DNA of 64,000 bases from Euclidia mi. Lineage: Eukaryota; Arthropoda; Insecta; Lepidoptera; Erebidae. How positions within the stretch are numbered: position 1 is the first letter of the stretch; each line of letters begins with the position of its first letter. Under the pieces are notes generated by a model. It ran no database searches and had not been told where the DNA came from. It saw only the letters and a program-made list of their open reading frames with translations. Below, piece after piece: positions 32,230-43,756 of this stretch. A program made the position numbers and the translations under genes. The stretch lies in assembly GCA_944739405.2 (NCBI GenBank), contig OX123184.2, forward strand, positions 791,501 to 855,500, given 5' to 3'.

Positions 32230-32435
32230 ATATTTTTTATTGCGAATTCTACTTATTAACTACACCATCGCCTCATAAAACGCTAACATCATTCCTGTCC
32301 ATCCAAAGGTTGCCTGGAAGAGATCGCACTTAGCGATAAGGCCGCCGATTGTGCATTACTCGTAGTTTTTAAGCCTATATTGTAAACATTTATTTTGGTG
32401 TGCAATAAAGTATATTCTTATCTTATCTTATCTAA
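32230..32435 (+). repeat. LINE 3'-end fragment with (TATCT)n tail
   Basis: GGTTGCCTGGAAGAGATCGC..TTAGCGATAAGGCCGCC, then TGTAAACATTTATTTTGGTG and GCAATAAAGTATATTC followed by TATCTTATCTTATCT, is a widespread lepidopteran LINE 3' terminus. It is severely 5'-truncated. Confidence 0.75.
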
Positions 32436-32544
32436 AATAAAATACAATGACGTTTAGAGCAATTATGTTGCGGGGAAGAAATGTAAGACAAAGCACGTAA
32501 GCGTGTGGTGAAGTGGAGTAGGGTGCAGAGGGCGGCGGACTCAC

Positions 32545-32749
32545 TGATGACGTTGGTCTGCAGCATGGGGTCGTAGCCGCGCTTGGCGGGCTCGGGGAGC
32601 AGCGCGGGCGCGGGCGCGGGCAGGCTGTTGCTGAGCTCCCAGCTCTTGGCGGCGATGCTGCGCAGGATGTCGGGGCTGCCGCCGAACGCGAACGACTGCA
32701 GCGGCCCCCCCGCGCCCGCCGCACCCCCCGCCGAGCGGTACTGGTACTC
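32545..32749 (-). CDS. Host gene, exon EYQYRSAGG...
   Basis: The acceptor TGTGCAG precedes GAGTACCAG. It encodes 68 codons, EYQYRSAGGAAGAGGPLQSF..., then AKSWELSNSLPAPAPALLPE, ending PMLQTNVI plus one base at the donor ATCA|GTGAGT. It is rich in Ala, Gly and Pro, so probably disordered apart from the ILRSIAAKSWEL helix. Phase 0 entry matches the exon at 49564, and phase 1 exit matches 30173. Confidence 0.82.
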
Positions 32750-34499
32750 CTGCACACAACACAACACACGTCACTCCTCACCACCGCGAGCTTGCTTCGC
32801 TGCCAACTGATGGGTTGCTATAGATGACTTATCGCCTGTTGCTCTAGTGTCTAGTGGGTAGTGAGACATATAATAGGATAGAATTCTGATGGCATATTCT
32901 GAACATTACGCGATCTAGAGTTTAACTTTGTAAATAATGTCTAAATAGTCTCCCAGGTCAGTACAGTCATAACAAGTTGCTCAAATTTTCTTTTCTGTGT
33001 AGTCAGATATAACTAACGAGATAAAATTATTTGCCGCTGTTATAAAAATAATGTTATACATTGATTATTTTGCCAAAAATTCATACAATAATTTTGATGT
33101 GATTTTCACTAAAATGCCTGTTGCATTTAATGCCTATCCTATTGTTTGATATTATGTTTGAATGTTCTGTCGAATAAAAAGTTTGAACAATACTTAATGT
33201 GACTTAATTTAAACCATATTCTCGGCACTAGTTCTATATGTTTATACAGTTTACAAGTTTGCTGACAGTGCAGTAGCAGTACTAGTCTAATTATATTTTT
33301 TGTATAATTATCTATATGGATTCATTGTATTTTTTGTTTAATCTTTCGCGATTTGTATACATCATACACTATTATTTCGATTTTTTTTCCGAACCATCAC
33401 CTTCGTAGACAGTTCGTAGAAAGTGCTACGGATGTCGTAGAACAATCGAGGAACTACAATACTAACTCAATTTCACTGTCGAGCACGTTGAATATAAATG
33501 ATCTAAATATTTCGCCACTTACACATTTAATAGAAATACGTTAATTGTGACAGACATCATTCAGTATACATTGGAGAAATGTTGAGTGTTACGCATCGAA
33601 CGAAACCGAGTGGTCTGCGAATCGTAGCTGTGGTTGGTGCCATAAGATAAGTTGTTACATTACATTTTGAGTGTATATCTATAAACATAGTGATACAGAT
33701 CGTGCTGGCTCCCTCAATCAAGGTTGAGCCGTACGATTGCTGTTGAATACGGGCCATCAGTGGGCCGAGTCAGTCAAAAGCGTCAGATGATTTCCTGCAT
33801 TGTACTTGCACACTAAACCCTTTTTTTGTTTGGACTTTAAAAGATTAAGAAAAGACTAAAGAAATAGAAGTGACAAAAAGAAAAAAAATCAATGACTCTG
33901 AGTTTGTTTCAGCCTTTCTTTTCAAGAAGTCATTTGGCTAGGAAAAGCCGGCATCATCTAGAATAGGGTTTTGACATGTATAAGTGTTGTAAACAACCAA
34001 AATGCAGAAATAAATATGTCTTTATGTCTTTAAACAAAGCGGCAAACGTACAGAGTAAACGTACGATGTAATTTTTTGACCGGTCAAAAAATAAAGTGTA
34101 ATAGAATGGAATGTTATACTTCTAGCTTGCCTAGTCTAAGCAATTCGTGAACTATTTAAAGTAATTTCAGCCGAGATGCCTGATACGCAGGAAGTTGCTT
34201 TGCGCGTGGAGTGAAGGCTGCTGTCATACGAAGAGATACGTTCGTGTTATAAATGGTACAATATATAAATATAATCGCCTTTCTTTCGTTGTAGTTGCGT
34301 AAAATACCGAGAGATGACTGGAAGTATAATTTATATATCACAAATATATATTTTAGCAGTCTGTACTCGTACGTTTATTTATACATATTTACGTACGCTC
34401 CGTCAAGGCAGATACATTACTGGTGTGTTGCTATGGTTGGTTGACATATGCTACAATTTGCCGCAATTGACTTGCCAAGTTTGTAGCGTCATCCCGGTT
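32750..34499. other. Intron sequence, no gene recognised
   Basis: AT-rich. The stretch near 33900-33960 (CCTTTCTTTTCAAGAAGTCA..GGAAAAGCCGGCATCATCTA) resembles another at 51990-52040 and is probably an old interspersed repeat. The 63-codon frame at 33353-33544 is unsupported. Confidence 0.4.
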
Positions 34500-34626
34500 G
34501 TAAACTAAGACTTTCGTGTTGAAGCTCGAGATTCACTTTCTAAACAAGCCGAAAGGTGGCGCCACCGTCACGCAAAGTACAATTGAAAAGTGCTCTGTAT
34601 TTACTTTTGAATTTAAAATAATAAAA

Positions 34627-34852
34627 CATACATACATAGACTCACGCCTGTTTCCCCGAAGGGGTAGGCAGAGGCATATTAAACCCCCACTTTTCGCCAG
34701 TGTTTTGAACCCACGTAATAGGTGGCGAGCCTATTGCCGCTTATCGGGATATTTTGTTTGCCAGAGCCTCGTCCGTTGATCGGCAGGTGCACCACTTGCA
34801 GGTGAGGTTGGCTTAGAACCCTAAGTTCTTGGTGGGAACCCTATGCACCTCC
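34627..34852 (-). mobile_element. SINE with non-tRNA head and shared tail, 13-bp target duplication
   Basis: It is flanked by TAAAATAATAAAA at 34614-34626 and 34853-34865. The 3' half (GGCAATAGGCTCGCCACCTA to CTGCCTACCCCTTCGGGG) matches the tRNA-headed SINEs. The 5' half (CCACCAAGAACTTAGGGTTC..., TGCAAGTGGTGCACCTGCCG) is different and is shared only with the copy at 63499. Confidence 0.92.
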
Positions 34853-35336
34853 TAAAATAATAAAAGTGATTGCTTAAAGTGATAATATGTGTTAAAATGT
34901 TCCATACGGGCTAAATTTTAAGTACAAGTGTTATTACTAACATTACAAACTTCGTAAATAAAATTAACAGAAAATTTTGGTACGATAAACATTTAAATAA
35001 GAGAATTGAAGTGCAAAGTAAACAACAAAACTTGATAAAATCTTGATTATAAGCCTATATATTCAGAAAACATTCGAATTTTATATCCTAATATCAATAA
35101 AACATAAAAAGTGAACTAAAACTTCAAAGTGACGGTGCAAAAATAACGATTCATATAAATTTTTGCAACATGAATCATCGCAAAGAATTTTATACAGTTT
35201 GTGAAGTGAACGCCAAGTTCACATTTATATTACCAAACACGAGTAGTGGGGTAGGCAGGAACTCGGGTTCGAAACTCACCCACGCGTTTCACTTTTTGAG
35301 GATCATTTGAATTATTTACTACACATAAAATACAGA

Positions 35337-35661
35337 CACGATATGGCAAATACCATCTTTGCGTAGAGACGGAAAACTCGACATCAAACCCTGTACGTCT
35401 GCCTCGTTGGTCTCGCGGCATAAATGTGCGCGTGGGATCGGGAGGTCCCGGGTTCGATTCCTGGGTCGGGCCATGTTATTGGGTTTTTCTGTCACGAAAT
35501 TCTCAGTAGCAGCACGGAGTCTGGTAATGTGCCCGGTACGGCAATAGGCTCGCCCCTTATTACGTGGGACTAAAGTATATCTGGCGAAAAGTGGGTGTAG
35601 AAATACACCTCTGCCTACCCCTTCGGGGATAAAAGGCGTGACGATATGTATGTATGTATGT
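35337..35661 (+). mobile_element. tRNA-headed SINE, longest copy (325 bp), 12-bp target duplication
   Basis: It is flanked by ATAAAATACAGA at 35325-35336 and 35662-35673. A box TTGGTCTCGCGGC, B box GGTTCGATTCCTGGGTCGGG, body GGCAATAGGCTCGCCCCTTA, tail CTGCCTACCCCTTCGGGG and (TATG)n. It carries about 50 bp 5' of the tRNA-like part. It is inserted in the LINE A 5' region. Confidence 0.92.
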
Positions 35662-37084
35662 ATAAAATACAGAAAATGAACTTCTTTGACAATATAACGT
35701 TCCGACGAGCGAGAACACATTCAAATTCAAATAATACCCGAACCAATCACCAATTCACTAGACGAACAGACGGATTTCGATGGAAGTACAGCTAGCAGCC
35801 TACCCGATTTATCGAAACAAGTGCAAAATGAACTGATTAATAATCTAAAAGAGCAGGTAAAGAACCTAGAGCTAGAATTAAAAAGTGCACACCAGGAACT
35901 TGATTCACTATCACTTGAAAATACTAATTGAAGAAAGATTTAAGCAAGAAAAACGAGTTATACAAAACATTGACATGCAGCCCTATTAAACTAACAAAAA
36001 CTAATACACCGCAAAAGCAAGGATTTAAAGAGGATATGCAAACTCAAACGGAGACATCACAAATATTAGAAATTGAACGCTTTTATCAACAATTGGACAA
36101 ACGTCAAGAAACTTGCTTACCAAATGAAACTAGCCTGAATTCAAAGACTTCCATTGAAGATATAAAATACAAGAATAGGCTGTGTATTATTAGCAGCAAT
36201 AACAGAAATAATATATTACCAATAGCTGAAGATACTTTTCAAAATTACGAAATATGTCACTACTGTTATCCAAACTGTGGTACTAAACAACTTCTGAGTA
36301 ATTTGGACCAAAAGTTGGAAAAATACACGATGAAAGACTACTGCATTATTCTGATAGGTGATGAAGACTTTCGTAAAACCAATTATTATTTTGATCTCAT
36401 CATAGACATAAGAGAGGCGTTATTAGCGGTTCAGCATACCAATATTATTATCTGTTTACCGATTTAGATTTAATAAATATTCTGCAATGTTTAACGGGTG
36501 AATAGAGGTTTTTAATAATTTACTTTATCTTGACATGTATACATATAATTATGCACTTCTATTTGACTCGAATTTGGATTTTCCCTGCGACTACAGTGTA
36601 TTTAGAAAAAATAGTATACTTAATACTAATGGAATGAAAAATATTTTCTACAATCTAAAATATACAATACAGCACGAAATATATATATATAACATAAATA
36701 ATCATTCTTATAATTTAATTTACAATCCTACTATAAAATTAACTGAAAATCATTTAAATAATAATTTATTTCGCACATAATTATTTATACGTATTTCATT
36801 AAAATGTTAATGGCTTACTAGGCAAATCGGACTTGTTAAGCATTCACTTAGATGATTTAGATAACACAATCGATGTCATTTGTATTGCTGAGCATAATAT
36901 GGTGAAAGGCGATGAGCAGTATTTGAAGATACCCAATTACACTTTAGCAACCTCTTATATGAGAAAGAATAGACGTGGAGGCTCTTGTATATTAATAAAA
37001 CGTGGATATCTTTATCGAGCTCTTGATGAAATCAATAAATTGTCACTTGCTAATATATTTGAATGCTCGGCAGTAGAATGAATA

Positions 37085-39264
37085 AAACTCTTCCATCTCT
37101 TGTAAACATGCTACCTAAATATACAAATTCTTCAACTTGTTCAACATGCTCATCTTCAATCGCAATATTACACTCAGTCACACTTTCATCCTTCTCAAAC
37201 AGCATCACTTTCGTCTTTCTTGCATTTAATTTCATACACTTCGCTTTAAAGCTCTCGTTCATGCAGTCCATCATTTGCTGCAACTCATTCTCCGAGGACG
37301 CAAGTATGACTTGATCATCGGCGTACAAGAGGCACTTAGCACGCAATCCTACCATATCGATCCCGCATTCACTTTGTCTTATATCATTCATGCAGCTATC
37401 TATGAATAGATTGAACAACCAGGGCGAGGCTGCACAACCCTGTCTGACACCTTTGGAGATATCAAACCATTCTGTATAGGCACCGTTAATCCTTACACAG
37501 GCTCTAGAACCCCTATACAGAGATTTCAGAGCTCTTATTATAAAATTGTCCACCCCATACATAGATAGCACCTTCCATAATTCCTTTCTATCCACTCTAT
37601 CATAAGCCTTTTCCAAGTCTATGAACGCGCAATACACCTTCTGGTTTTTTGCCAGACATTTTTCGGTTACGCAGCGCAAGGAAAAGACTTGATCCGTACA
37701 TCCCATTCCCTTCCGAAATCCTGCTTGCACATCCCATATCTTGTCATTAGTCACATTTATTACTCTGTCAATCAATATTCTGGCACACATTTTTCCTACC
37801 ACACTAAGAAGGCTGATCCCGCGATAATTATGACATTCCTGCCGCGAACCTTTGCCTTTATAAATTGGGACGAGCACTGGCTTCGTCCAGTCATCTGACA
37901 CCTGGCCCTGTATATAGCATAGATTAAAAAGGCGATGCAGCAGGTTTTCTATTAGTCCATCGCCAGCTTTCAACATTTCAGCCGTTACCTTATCACACCC
38001 AGCAGACTTTCCTAACCTCATACCTTTTAGTGTTTTCATTATTTCATCCACTCCAATTTCATCACTCGAACCCACAGGCATATCAATCGTCTCTTCTGGC
38101 TCTATTTCACTCACATCTTTCTCGAATAAGCTCTCAAAATAATCCTTCCAGCACTTTAGTATCATTCTTTCTTCATTCATGAGTTCACCTCTTTCGTTCC
38201 TAATTACTTTCATTGATGCATTCATGGTTTTGCCCCGCGCTTCTTTCACGAGTTTCCAAAACAATTTTATATTGTCTCGGAAGCTTAAGCCGAATTGTTC
38301 CTCACATTTCTTCTTTTTCTTGTTCTTCTTCCTCTCTATACATTCCTTAACCTTAGCTTTCGCACACCTATATTTGTTCTTCATTTCTTTAACACTATAT
38401 TCATTCATACTACCACTAGCTCTATTGGTTGCTTCTATTGCTAGAATATCCAGCCATGCCTTTTTCTTTTTCTCAACCATACTTCGAGTTTCATCATCCC
38501 ACCAGTCAGCTTTCTCACATTTCTTACTTCTTCTTTTACTCAAACCGCATACCTCTTCAGCACATTTCACTACGTTGGTTTTAAATACCCACCATACATC
38601 ACTCACACTTTCCTCGTTTACATCACTCCAGATTTTATCTAGCCGTTCACTCAATTGCTTTTTGTGCATCTCATTCACGCGCTGATCTTTCAATTTTTCC
38701 ACTTTTATACGTTCTAATTCGGTAGCAGGCTCTTTAGGTCTGTGCCGCCAGCGATTAAACATACCACCAACTCTTGTTATTACCAAATAGTGATCTGTGC
38801 CAATATCTGGTCCACGATATGCCGTAGTGTCCATTATTTTCATTCTCATTCTTTCATCGACTATCACAAAATCTATCATGCTCCTTAACATACCATGTCC
38901 TTTTTTCTTTCGCCATGTATACATATGTATCAGCTTGTGCTGAAACAACGTATTCATCACAGACAGACCCATCTCCACACATACATCTAACAAGTATACG
39001 CCGTTGTCATTCACGCTCTTATCTCCAAACGTCCCAAGTACATTTTCATATCCATCGCGCTTCACTCCAACTTTTGCATTAAAATCTCCAAGCATAACAA
39101 TACGTTCGTCCCACTTACGCAATAACACAATCTCTCTCATTTGTTCCCAAAATTCCTCTCTTACCGCCTTATTGTGGGAAGAGTCCGGTGCGTAAACACC
39201 TATCAAAAATAGAGGCGTCAGACCTACTTTCATCCGAACCCACATAAGGCGCGGACTTACACAC
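37085..39264 (-). pseudogene. LINE D: endonuclease-RT fragment lacking both ends
   Basis: One open minus-strand frame (731 codons, 39245-37050) covers the C-terminal half of an APE-type endonuclease (FLIGVYAPDSSHNKA, IVMLGDFNAKVG, MIDFVIVDERMRM, IGTDHYLVITRV) and a complete RT. RT blocks are LGKSAGCDKVTAEMLKAG, CHNYRGISLLSVVGK, AFIDLEKAYDRV, KGVRQGCAASPWLFNLFIDS and LLYADDQVIL. It ends abruptly at YLGSMFTRDGR with no 3'-UTR or tail. The 5' end is cut in the endonuclease. The frame is intact throughout, so the fragment is young or recently rearranged. The clade is not assigned. Confidence 0.85.
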
Positions 39265-39497
39265 TCATACTCATCATAAATAATACTAAAGAAAAGCAGC
39301 CTAGGATGGATATAAGGAGTATTATAGTTAATAATAAATTAATAAATGAACGAAAGGACATATGTAATGCATATAATAATTATTTTGTTGACATAGTAGA
39401 TAATCAAAATTTAGATAAATATAAATTGAAACTAAAAGACAAAAATAATCAATCAATTTTTATAGCACCTGTAACTCCTCAGGAAATATTTAATATC
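39265..39497 (+). pseudogene. LINE A, segment between endonuclease and RT
   Basis: It reads KQPRMDIRSIIVNNKLINER, then DICNAYNNYFVDIVDNQNLD and APVTPQEIFNI. This is the linker that precedes the RT fingers in this LINE class. About 450 bp of LINE A endonuclease expected between 37084 and 39265 is missing, replaced by LINE D. Confidence 0.75.
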
Positions 39498-40351
39498 TAG
39501 CCTGAAAGTATTTAGTTTGTAGTTTTCGTTATAATTGTTTCGCTTAAGTTAATTTAGATTAATTTTAATATCATATCGCTGTCTTAGCCTATTGATGGGT
39601 TACTAGAGGACGCCAGCAGCTACGCCTGCATTTTTTTTAAATTTACCCGTTTAGGCCGATCCCGTAGGAATTTCGGGCAATCCTTTCTTAGTGCACCCCT
39701 ACGGTCCCCAGGGAACATACATGCCAAATTTCAGCTTCCTGCGCCCATTAGTTTTGGCTGTAGCGTGTCTGTCAGTCAGTCAGTAACGCAAGGATTTTAT
39801 ATATTAAGATGTGGTAGTACATCCAACATAGCTAAGTTAATTTTTTTTAAAAGGCAACCCTTTAGGGCCGGGGGATATGGTAGCGCCATCTATCTTTTCT
39901 ACTGATAGTGTCAAAACGAGCGATCTTTATCCCTTTCCCTCCCAAAGGCACGCCTAGCTCTAATTGGTCGCGGAATTCAACGACGCTGCGATCAAGTCGA
40001 AAATCAACCGTCCCGCTGACCAGCTGCGTCCTGGTGCAGCTCCACGCCGCGACGAACACATGCAGCACCGCAATATTTTACCGCAATTTTATACTATAAA
40101 CGAGAACTAAACCGCCCGCGGGTGTAGTGGAGTGATCTGTGCAACTTCAGGACTCTCGAAGACGCTGGCGGCCGCTATCTTACAAGGTAAGGCGTGCTCC
40201 CATACCTCCGCCTCCTATTCCTCCCATGAACCCACTCCTATAGGCGATTTACCAGCCATCCTTTATACAGTCGGTACAGTCCACAATAATTAATATTTTT
40301 CCATATCACCAAATCGCCTAGTACATACGGTTCGGTGCAACGCCGAACCAA
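39498..40351. mobile_element. Unclassified insertion interrupting the LINE A RT
   Basis: LINE A coding stops at QEIFNI (39497) and resumes exactly in register at IKSLKNSNSAGYDG (40353). The 854-bp insert begins TCTAGCCTGAAAG and ends in a hairpin GGTTCGG-TGCAACG-CCGAACC immediately before the host resumes. It includes a repeat at 39603-39815 and a GC-rich segment at 39880-40190. It has no coding capacity. The terminal hairpin and CTAGA/A-T ends hint at a Helitron-like element, but this is unproven. Confidence 0.6.
39603..39815 (+). repeat. Interspersed repeat 'CTAGAGGACGCCAGCAGCTA'
   Basis: Its text (CTAGAGGACGCCAGCAGCTA, TTTACCCGTTTAGGCCGATC, TTAGTGCACCCCTACGGTCC, GTCTGTCAGTCAG) matches the repeat at 55904-55969 plus 63290-63435, into which the right-hand BEL/Pao element is inserted. 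The match is about 210 bp. Confidence 0.8.
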
Positions 40352-41337
40352 TAAAGTCATTAAAAAACTCTAATAGTGCTGGATACGATGGTATTACTAC
40401 ATCAGTTTTAAAAGACGTAGCCAATATAACCTCTCCGATTCTGTCTCATTTAATTAATATATGTAACGAAAAGGGCGTCTTTCCAGATGTATTAAAAATA
40501 ACTATTACAAAGCCCCTTTTTAAGACAGGAGAAAGGTTGGACATAAGCAATTATAGACCAATCACTCTTATACCTATATTTGCAAAAATATTTGAAAGGG
40601 TAATATATAACTGCATTTATTTTTATTTGGAGAAAATAAACGTACTGGTGCCAGAGCAGTATGGATTTAGAAAAAATAAAAATATAAATATGGCTATCTA
40701 CAATTTTTTAAAACCTGTAATTACAAATGTTGACAACCTGCGATTGGAATGTTTATGGACATGTCAAAGGCCTTTGATCGTGTAAGACATGACATTCTGC
40801 TAGATAAATTAGATCATTATAGTATCAGAGGCAATGTCCATGATCTTACAAAATCATACCTTTCAAACCAACAGCAATTTACAGAGATTTCGATCATATG
40901 TATAGAGTCAGAATCAGAGTTGATTAAAAGGTCTACAAGGCAGTGTGATGGGGCCTTAACTTTTCATTATTTATATAAATTATTTTACATCAAGCACCAT
41001 CTAAGACATGACTTTGTTTGCAGATGACAGCACTATACTTTTTACCAATAAATCCATGACATCTCTTGAAACAGATATTAATAACACTATTAGTCTTATT
41101 ATAGAATGGTTACAGATGAATAATTTAAAAATTAATCTTAACAAAACAAACTTTATAGATTTTAAACAAAGAAGCAAAAATACGGATTATAAATTGGATG
41201 TAAATTACAATGGTCATAAATTTGAAAAGAATGAATATACCAAATTTCTAGGATTAATAATAGATCAGCAATTTGATTGGAAAGCGCATATAGAACACGT
41301 TTGTTCTAAAGTAAGCCAATTTGCCTATGAGCTTTAT
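40352..41337 (+). pseudogene. LINE A, reverse-transcriptase portion
   Basis: Ordered RT blocks: SAGYDGITTSVLKDV, LDISNYRPITLIPIFAKIFE, MFMDMSKAFDRVRHDILL, then a damaged stretch where VPQGS should be (SESELIKRSTRQCDGALTF), then LFADDSTILF and FLGLIIDQQFDWKAHIEHVC. Frameshifts occur near 40745, 40900 and 41010. It is cut at AYEL by the insertion of LINE B. Confidence 0.85.
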
Positions 41338-42724
41338 TTATTTATTTATTTATATTTTATTGGCACACCAACAGCTCATAGGCATTACATTTAAAAGAAA
41401 TACAGTATATAATACATATCATGCACTAGCCTATTCACTAATAACAGGTGTGAAACAGCATTTTCAAAAGAGCAGTACATAGAGAAAAGTTAAACATAAT
41501 GTATATAAATTAAAAATTTGAAGGTACTTATAACTAAACACAAAATATTAAAATCTCATAAAAGTTCCACAATCTTATTTTTATAATGAACAATTATATG
41601 TTAAACATAATATGTCAAATTGGAAGCATGCAGCACTCAATATATTGTATTAAGTGCTGCGCGCCTCCAATTTGACACTGGATCAAAGTTAATATCAATG
41701 TTGTTTGATTGTTGACATGTATTAAAGCTGTTCATAATTTTATTTAATGGGGAAAATTTACCTATGTTAGTTCTACTATGACATAGTTGAAAAGTACGGG
41801 ATCTGTTTACTCTACTATTAATCCTTGGCACAAAAAAATTTATACTGGCCAGCAGATTTGGTTCCAAAATTTTACCATTAACAAGCCCATGGATAAATTT
41901 CATATCAAGGTAGGAGCGTCTTTTTTGTAGCGTGGTCATTTTAAAGTATTGCAGTCTAGCATCATATCCAGCTCTCCAAGGAATACCTCCGTTTTTACCA
42001 TTTTCTTTGTGTACCAAGTACCTTGTGAATGATCTTTGCACTCTTTCTAGACGGTCAATGTGAACTTGGTAAAACGGATTCCATACTTGGCTGCAATACT
42101 CGAGGTGACTTCTGACCAGTGCACAGTATAAAGTTTGCAGAGTCTTGATTCTTTTAAACCGTTTTCCTACCCGTTTGATTAACCCGAGCATCCTGTTACT
42201 ATCTTTTATAACTTTATCGATATGACCAATGAAATCTAATTTGCTGTCCATTATTACACCCAAATCCCGTATACTATTAACCTCTTTTAAAACCTCGTTA
42301 CATAGTATATATTCTGACTTTACAGGTTGCCTTTTTTTGGTGAATTTTATGTGATAACATTTACTAGCGTTTAAAATCATATTATTTGCTTCACACCAGT
42401 TTCTAATATTTGCCAGGTCGGTTTGTAGAAGTTCAGCTTCTTTAGGAGAACTAACCGTCCTGTATAATTTTAGATCGTCTGCAAATAATGCACATTTCGA
42501 ATTTTCAATGTGTTGAACTATGTCATCTATAAACATAATAAATAACAGAGGGCCGAGGTTTGAGCCCTGGGGTACCCCAGACGTGGCAGTGTAGGGTTCA
42601 GACGAGTAGCCGTCCTTAACAACAGTATGTGTTCTACCTGATAGATACGATCGAATCCATAATAATAAGTCACCTGCGATGCCAAAATTATGTTCTAGCT
42701 TATGCAATAGTATATAAATTAAGT
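41338..42724 (-). pseudogene. LINE B, 5'-truncated non-LTR element with 8-bp target duplication
   Basis: AGCTTTAT at 41330-41337 and 42725-42732 flanks it. The single minus-strand frame (356 codons, 42707-41637) starts inside the RT palm (HNFGIAGDLLLWIRSYLSGR), has SGVPQGSNLGPLLFIMFIDD and CALFADDLKLYR, then the thumb (LVRSHLEYCSQVWNPFYQVH) and a C-terminal domain ending SNWRRAALNTIY. The 3'-UTR ends in an (AAAT)n-type tail at 41338-41357. The visible frame is intact, so this is a young, 5'-truncated copy of a Jockey/CR1-group element. Confidence 0.92.
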
Positions 42725-42732
42725 AGCTTTAT

Positions 42733-43388
42733 AAATTAAGAAACATATCCAATATATCTACACTGATAACGGCATATCATGGTATTGTTTCATCGACTTT
42801 ACGATACGGCATCATATTTTGGGGAAACTTTACTGACTGGCTACTAGCATTTAAAGTTCAGAAATGCTGTATCAAAACCATATTTAATATTAAAATACCC
42901 AACAGTTGCAAACCCTACTTTATAAAGTATAATCTAATGACATTACCTTGCATCTACATTATTGAGTGTGCCATGTTCATAAAACAAAATATAGACTTAT
43001 TTGAAAAGAGGTCTAGGGTTTTCCATGCAGATAAGTGGCCAGCAAAACAGCTCTAATGCACAAAAGCTTTTGTTGTAATGTAGTCCGCATATATAATTAG
43101 CTACCAAAGCAGATCATTGATATTGAATATACCCAAGTATTTAAAAGGCGTCTTCAAAAACTGCTTACAGCTAAATGCTATTACTCTGTTCGGGAATTTC
43201 TAGAAGATAAGAATATTGAGAATTTTTATTCAGCGATAAATTTGCTTTTGATTATTATATTTTAATTATCTTATTTGACATTTATTTATAATTTGACATT
43301 TCATTATTTTTATCCTTATTAAATTATTTCTAATATTCTTTGACATTCCATCACAATTATATCTGTTATTATAATTTGACATAGATTA
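42733..43388 (+). pseudogene. LINE A, 3' end
   Basis: It resumes the LINE A thumb region (NISTLITAYHGIVSSTLRYG, then IIFWGNFTDWL, then YFIKYNLMTLPCIYI) with stops after about 43055. The 3'-UTR has several copies of TTTGACATTT. It ends near 43388 where LINE C is inserted. Confidence 0.75.
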
Positions 43389-43629
43389 ATAATAATAATA
43401 ATAATTTATTTATTGAACCAAAAAACCTTTTTGTTACAAACATCTGTGTTTTTAGTTACTTATAACATTAAGGTATACATCAAATATAGGACCCTGCCTC
43501 CCAAACTAGGGTGACCTGTAACATGGGAGACAGTGTTCTGCTGGTGTCTTGTATACAATTAAACCTTTTACATTATATGTTGCATATTAGTGAAGATAGG
43601 TCCTGGTGGGTTGTAAATACTTGCCTGGG

Positions 43630-43755
43630 GACGTATGAATTTGAATGATGTGTGTGTTCATGTATGTGTGTGTGTGTGCGCGCATGTATATGTGTGTGTG
43701 TGCGCGTGTATGTGTGGGTAGTGTGTGTGTGTGTGTATGTGTGTGTGTTCGTGTT
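43630..43755. repeat. (GT)n/(GC)n-interrupted microsatellite in the LINE C 3'-UTR
   Basis: GTGTGTGT runs mixed with ATGT and GCGC. They produce the spurious HTHTHT reading frame on the minus strand. Confidence 0.9.
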
Positions 43756-43756
43756 G

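Larger units (their letters stand above)
34500..37084 (+). pseudogene. LINE A, 5' portion: 5'-UTR, ORF1-like coiled-coil protein and start of endonuclease
   Basis: This is the 5' end of a plus-strand non-LTR element that continues at 39265, 40352 and 42725. A coiled-coil ORF1-type protein is readable from about 35735 (NNLKEQVKNLELELKSAHQE). After a one-step frame change near 35927 it continues in the 179-codon frame 35928-36467 (KNELYKTLTCSP to DYCIILIGDEDFRK). The frame 36833-37081 reads VICIAEHNMVKGDEQYLKIP, the N-terminus of the apurinic endonuclease, and stops at ANIFECSAVE. SINEs split the 5'-UTR at 34627 and 35337. The 5' boundary is approximate. Confidence 0.7.

Noticed and set aside
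35430..35475. A tRNA gene at the SINE A/B boxes (similarly at 12947, 18411 and 30597)
   Set aside because: The promoter boxes are present, but no full cloverleaf or acceptor stem. They are SINE heads with target duplications.
38179..38685. 168-codon plus-strand frame inside LINE D
   Set aside because: It is Phe/Leu/Ser-rich text antisense to the intact LINE D endonuclease-RT frame.
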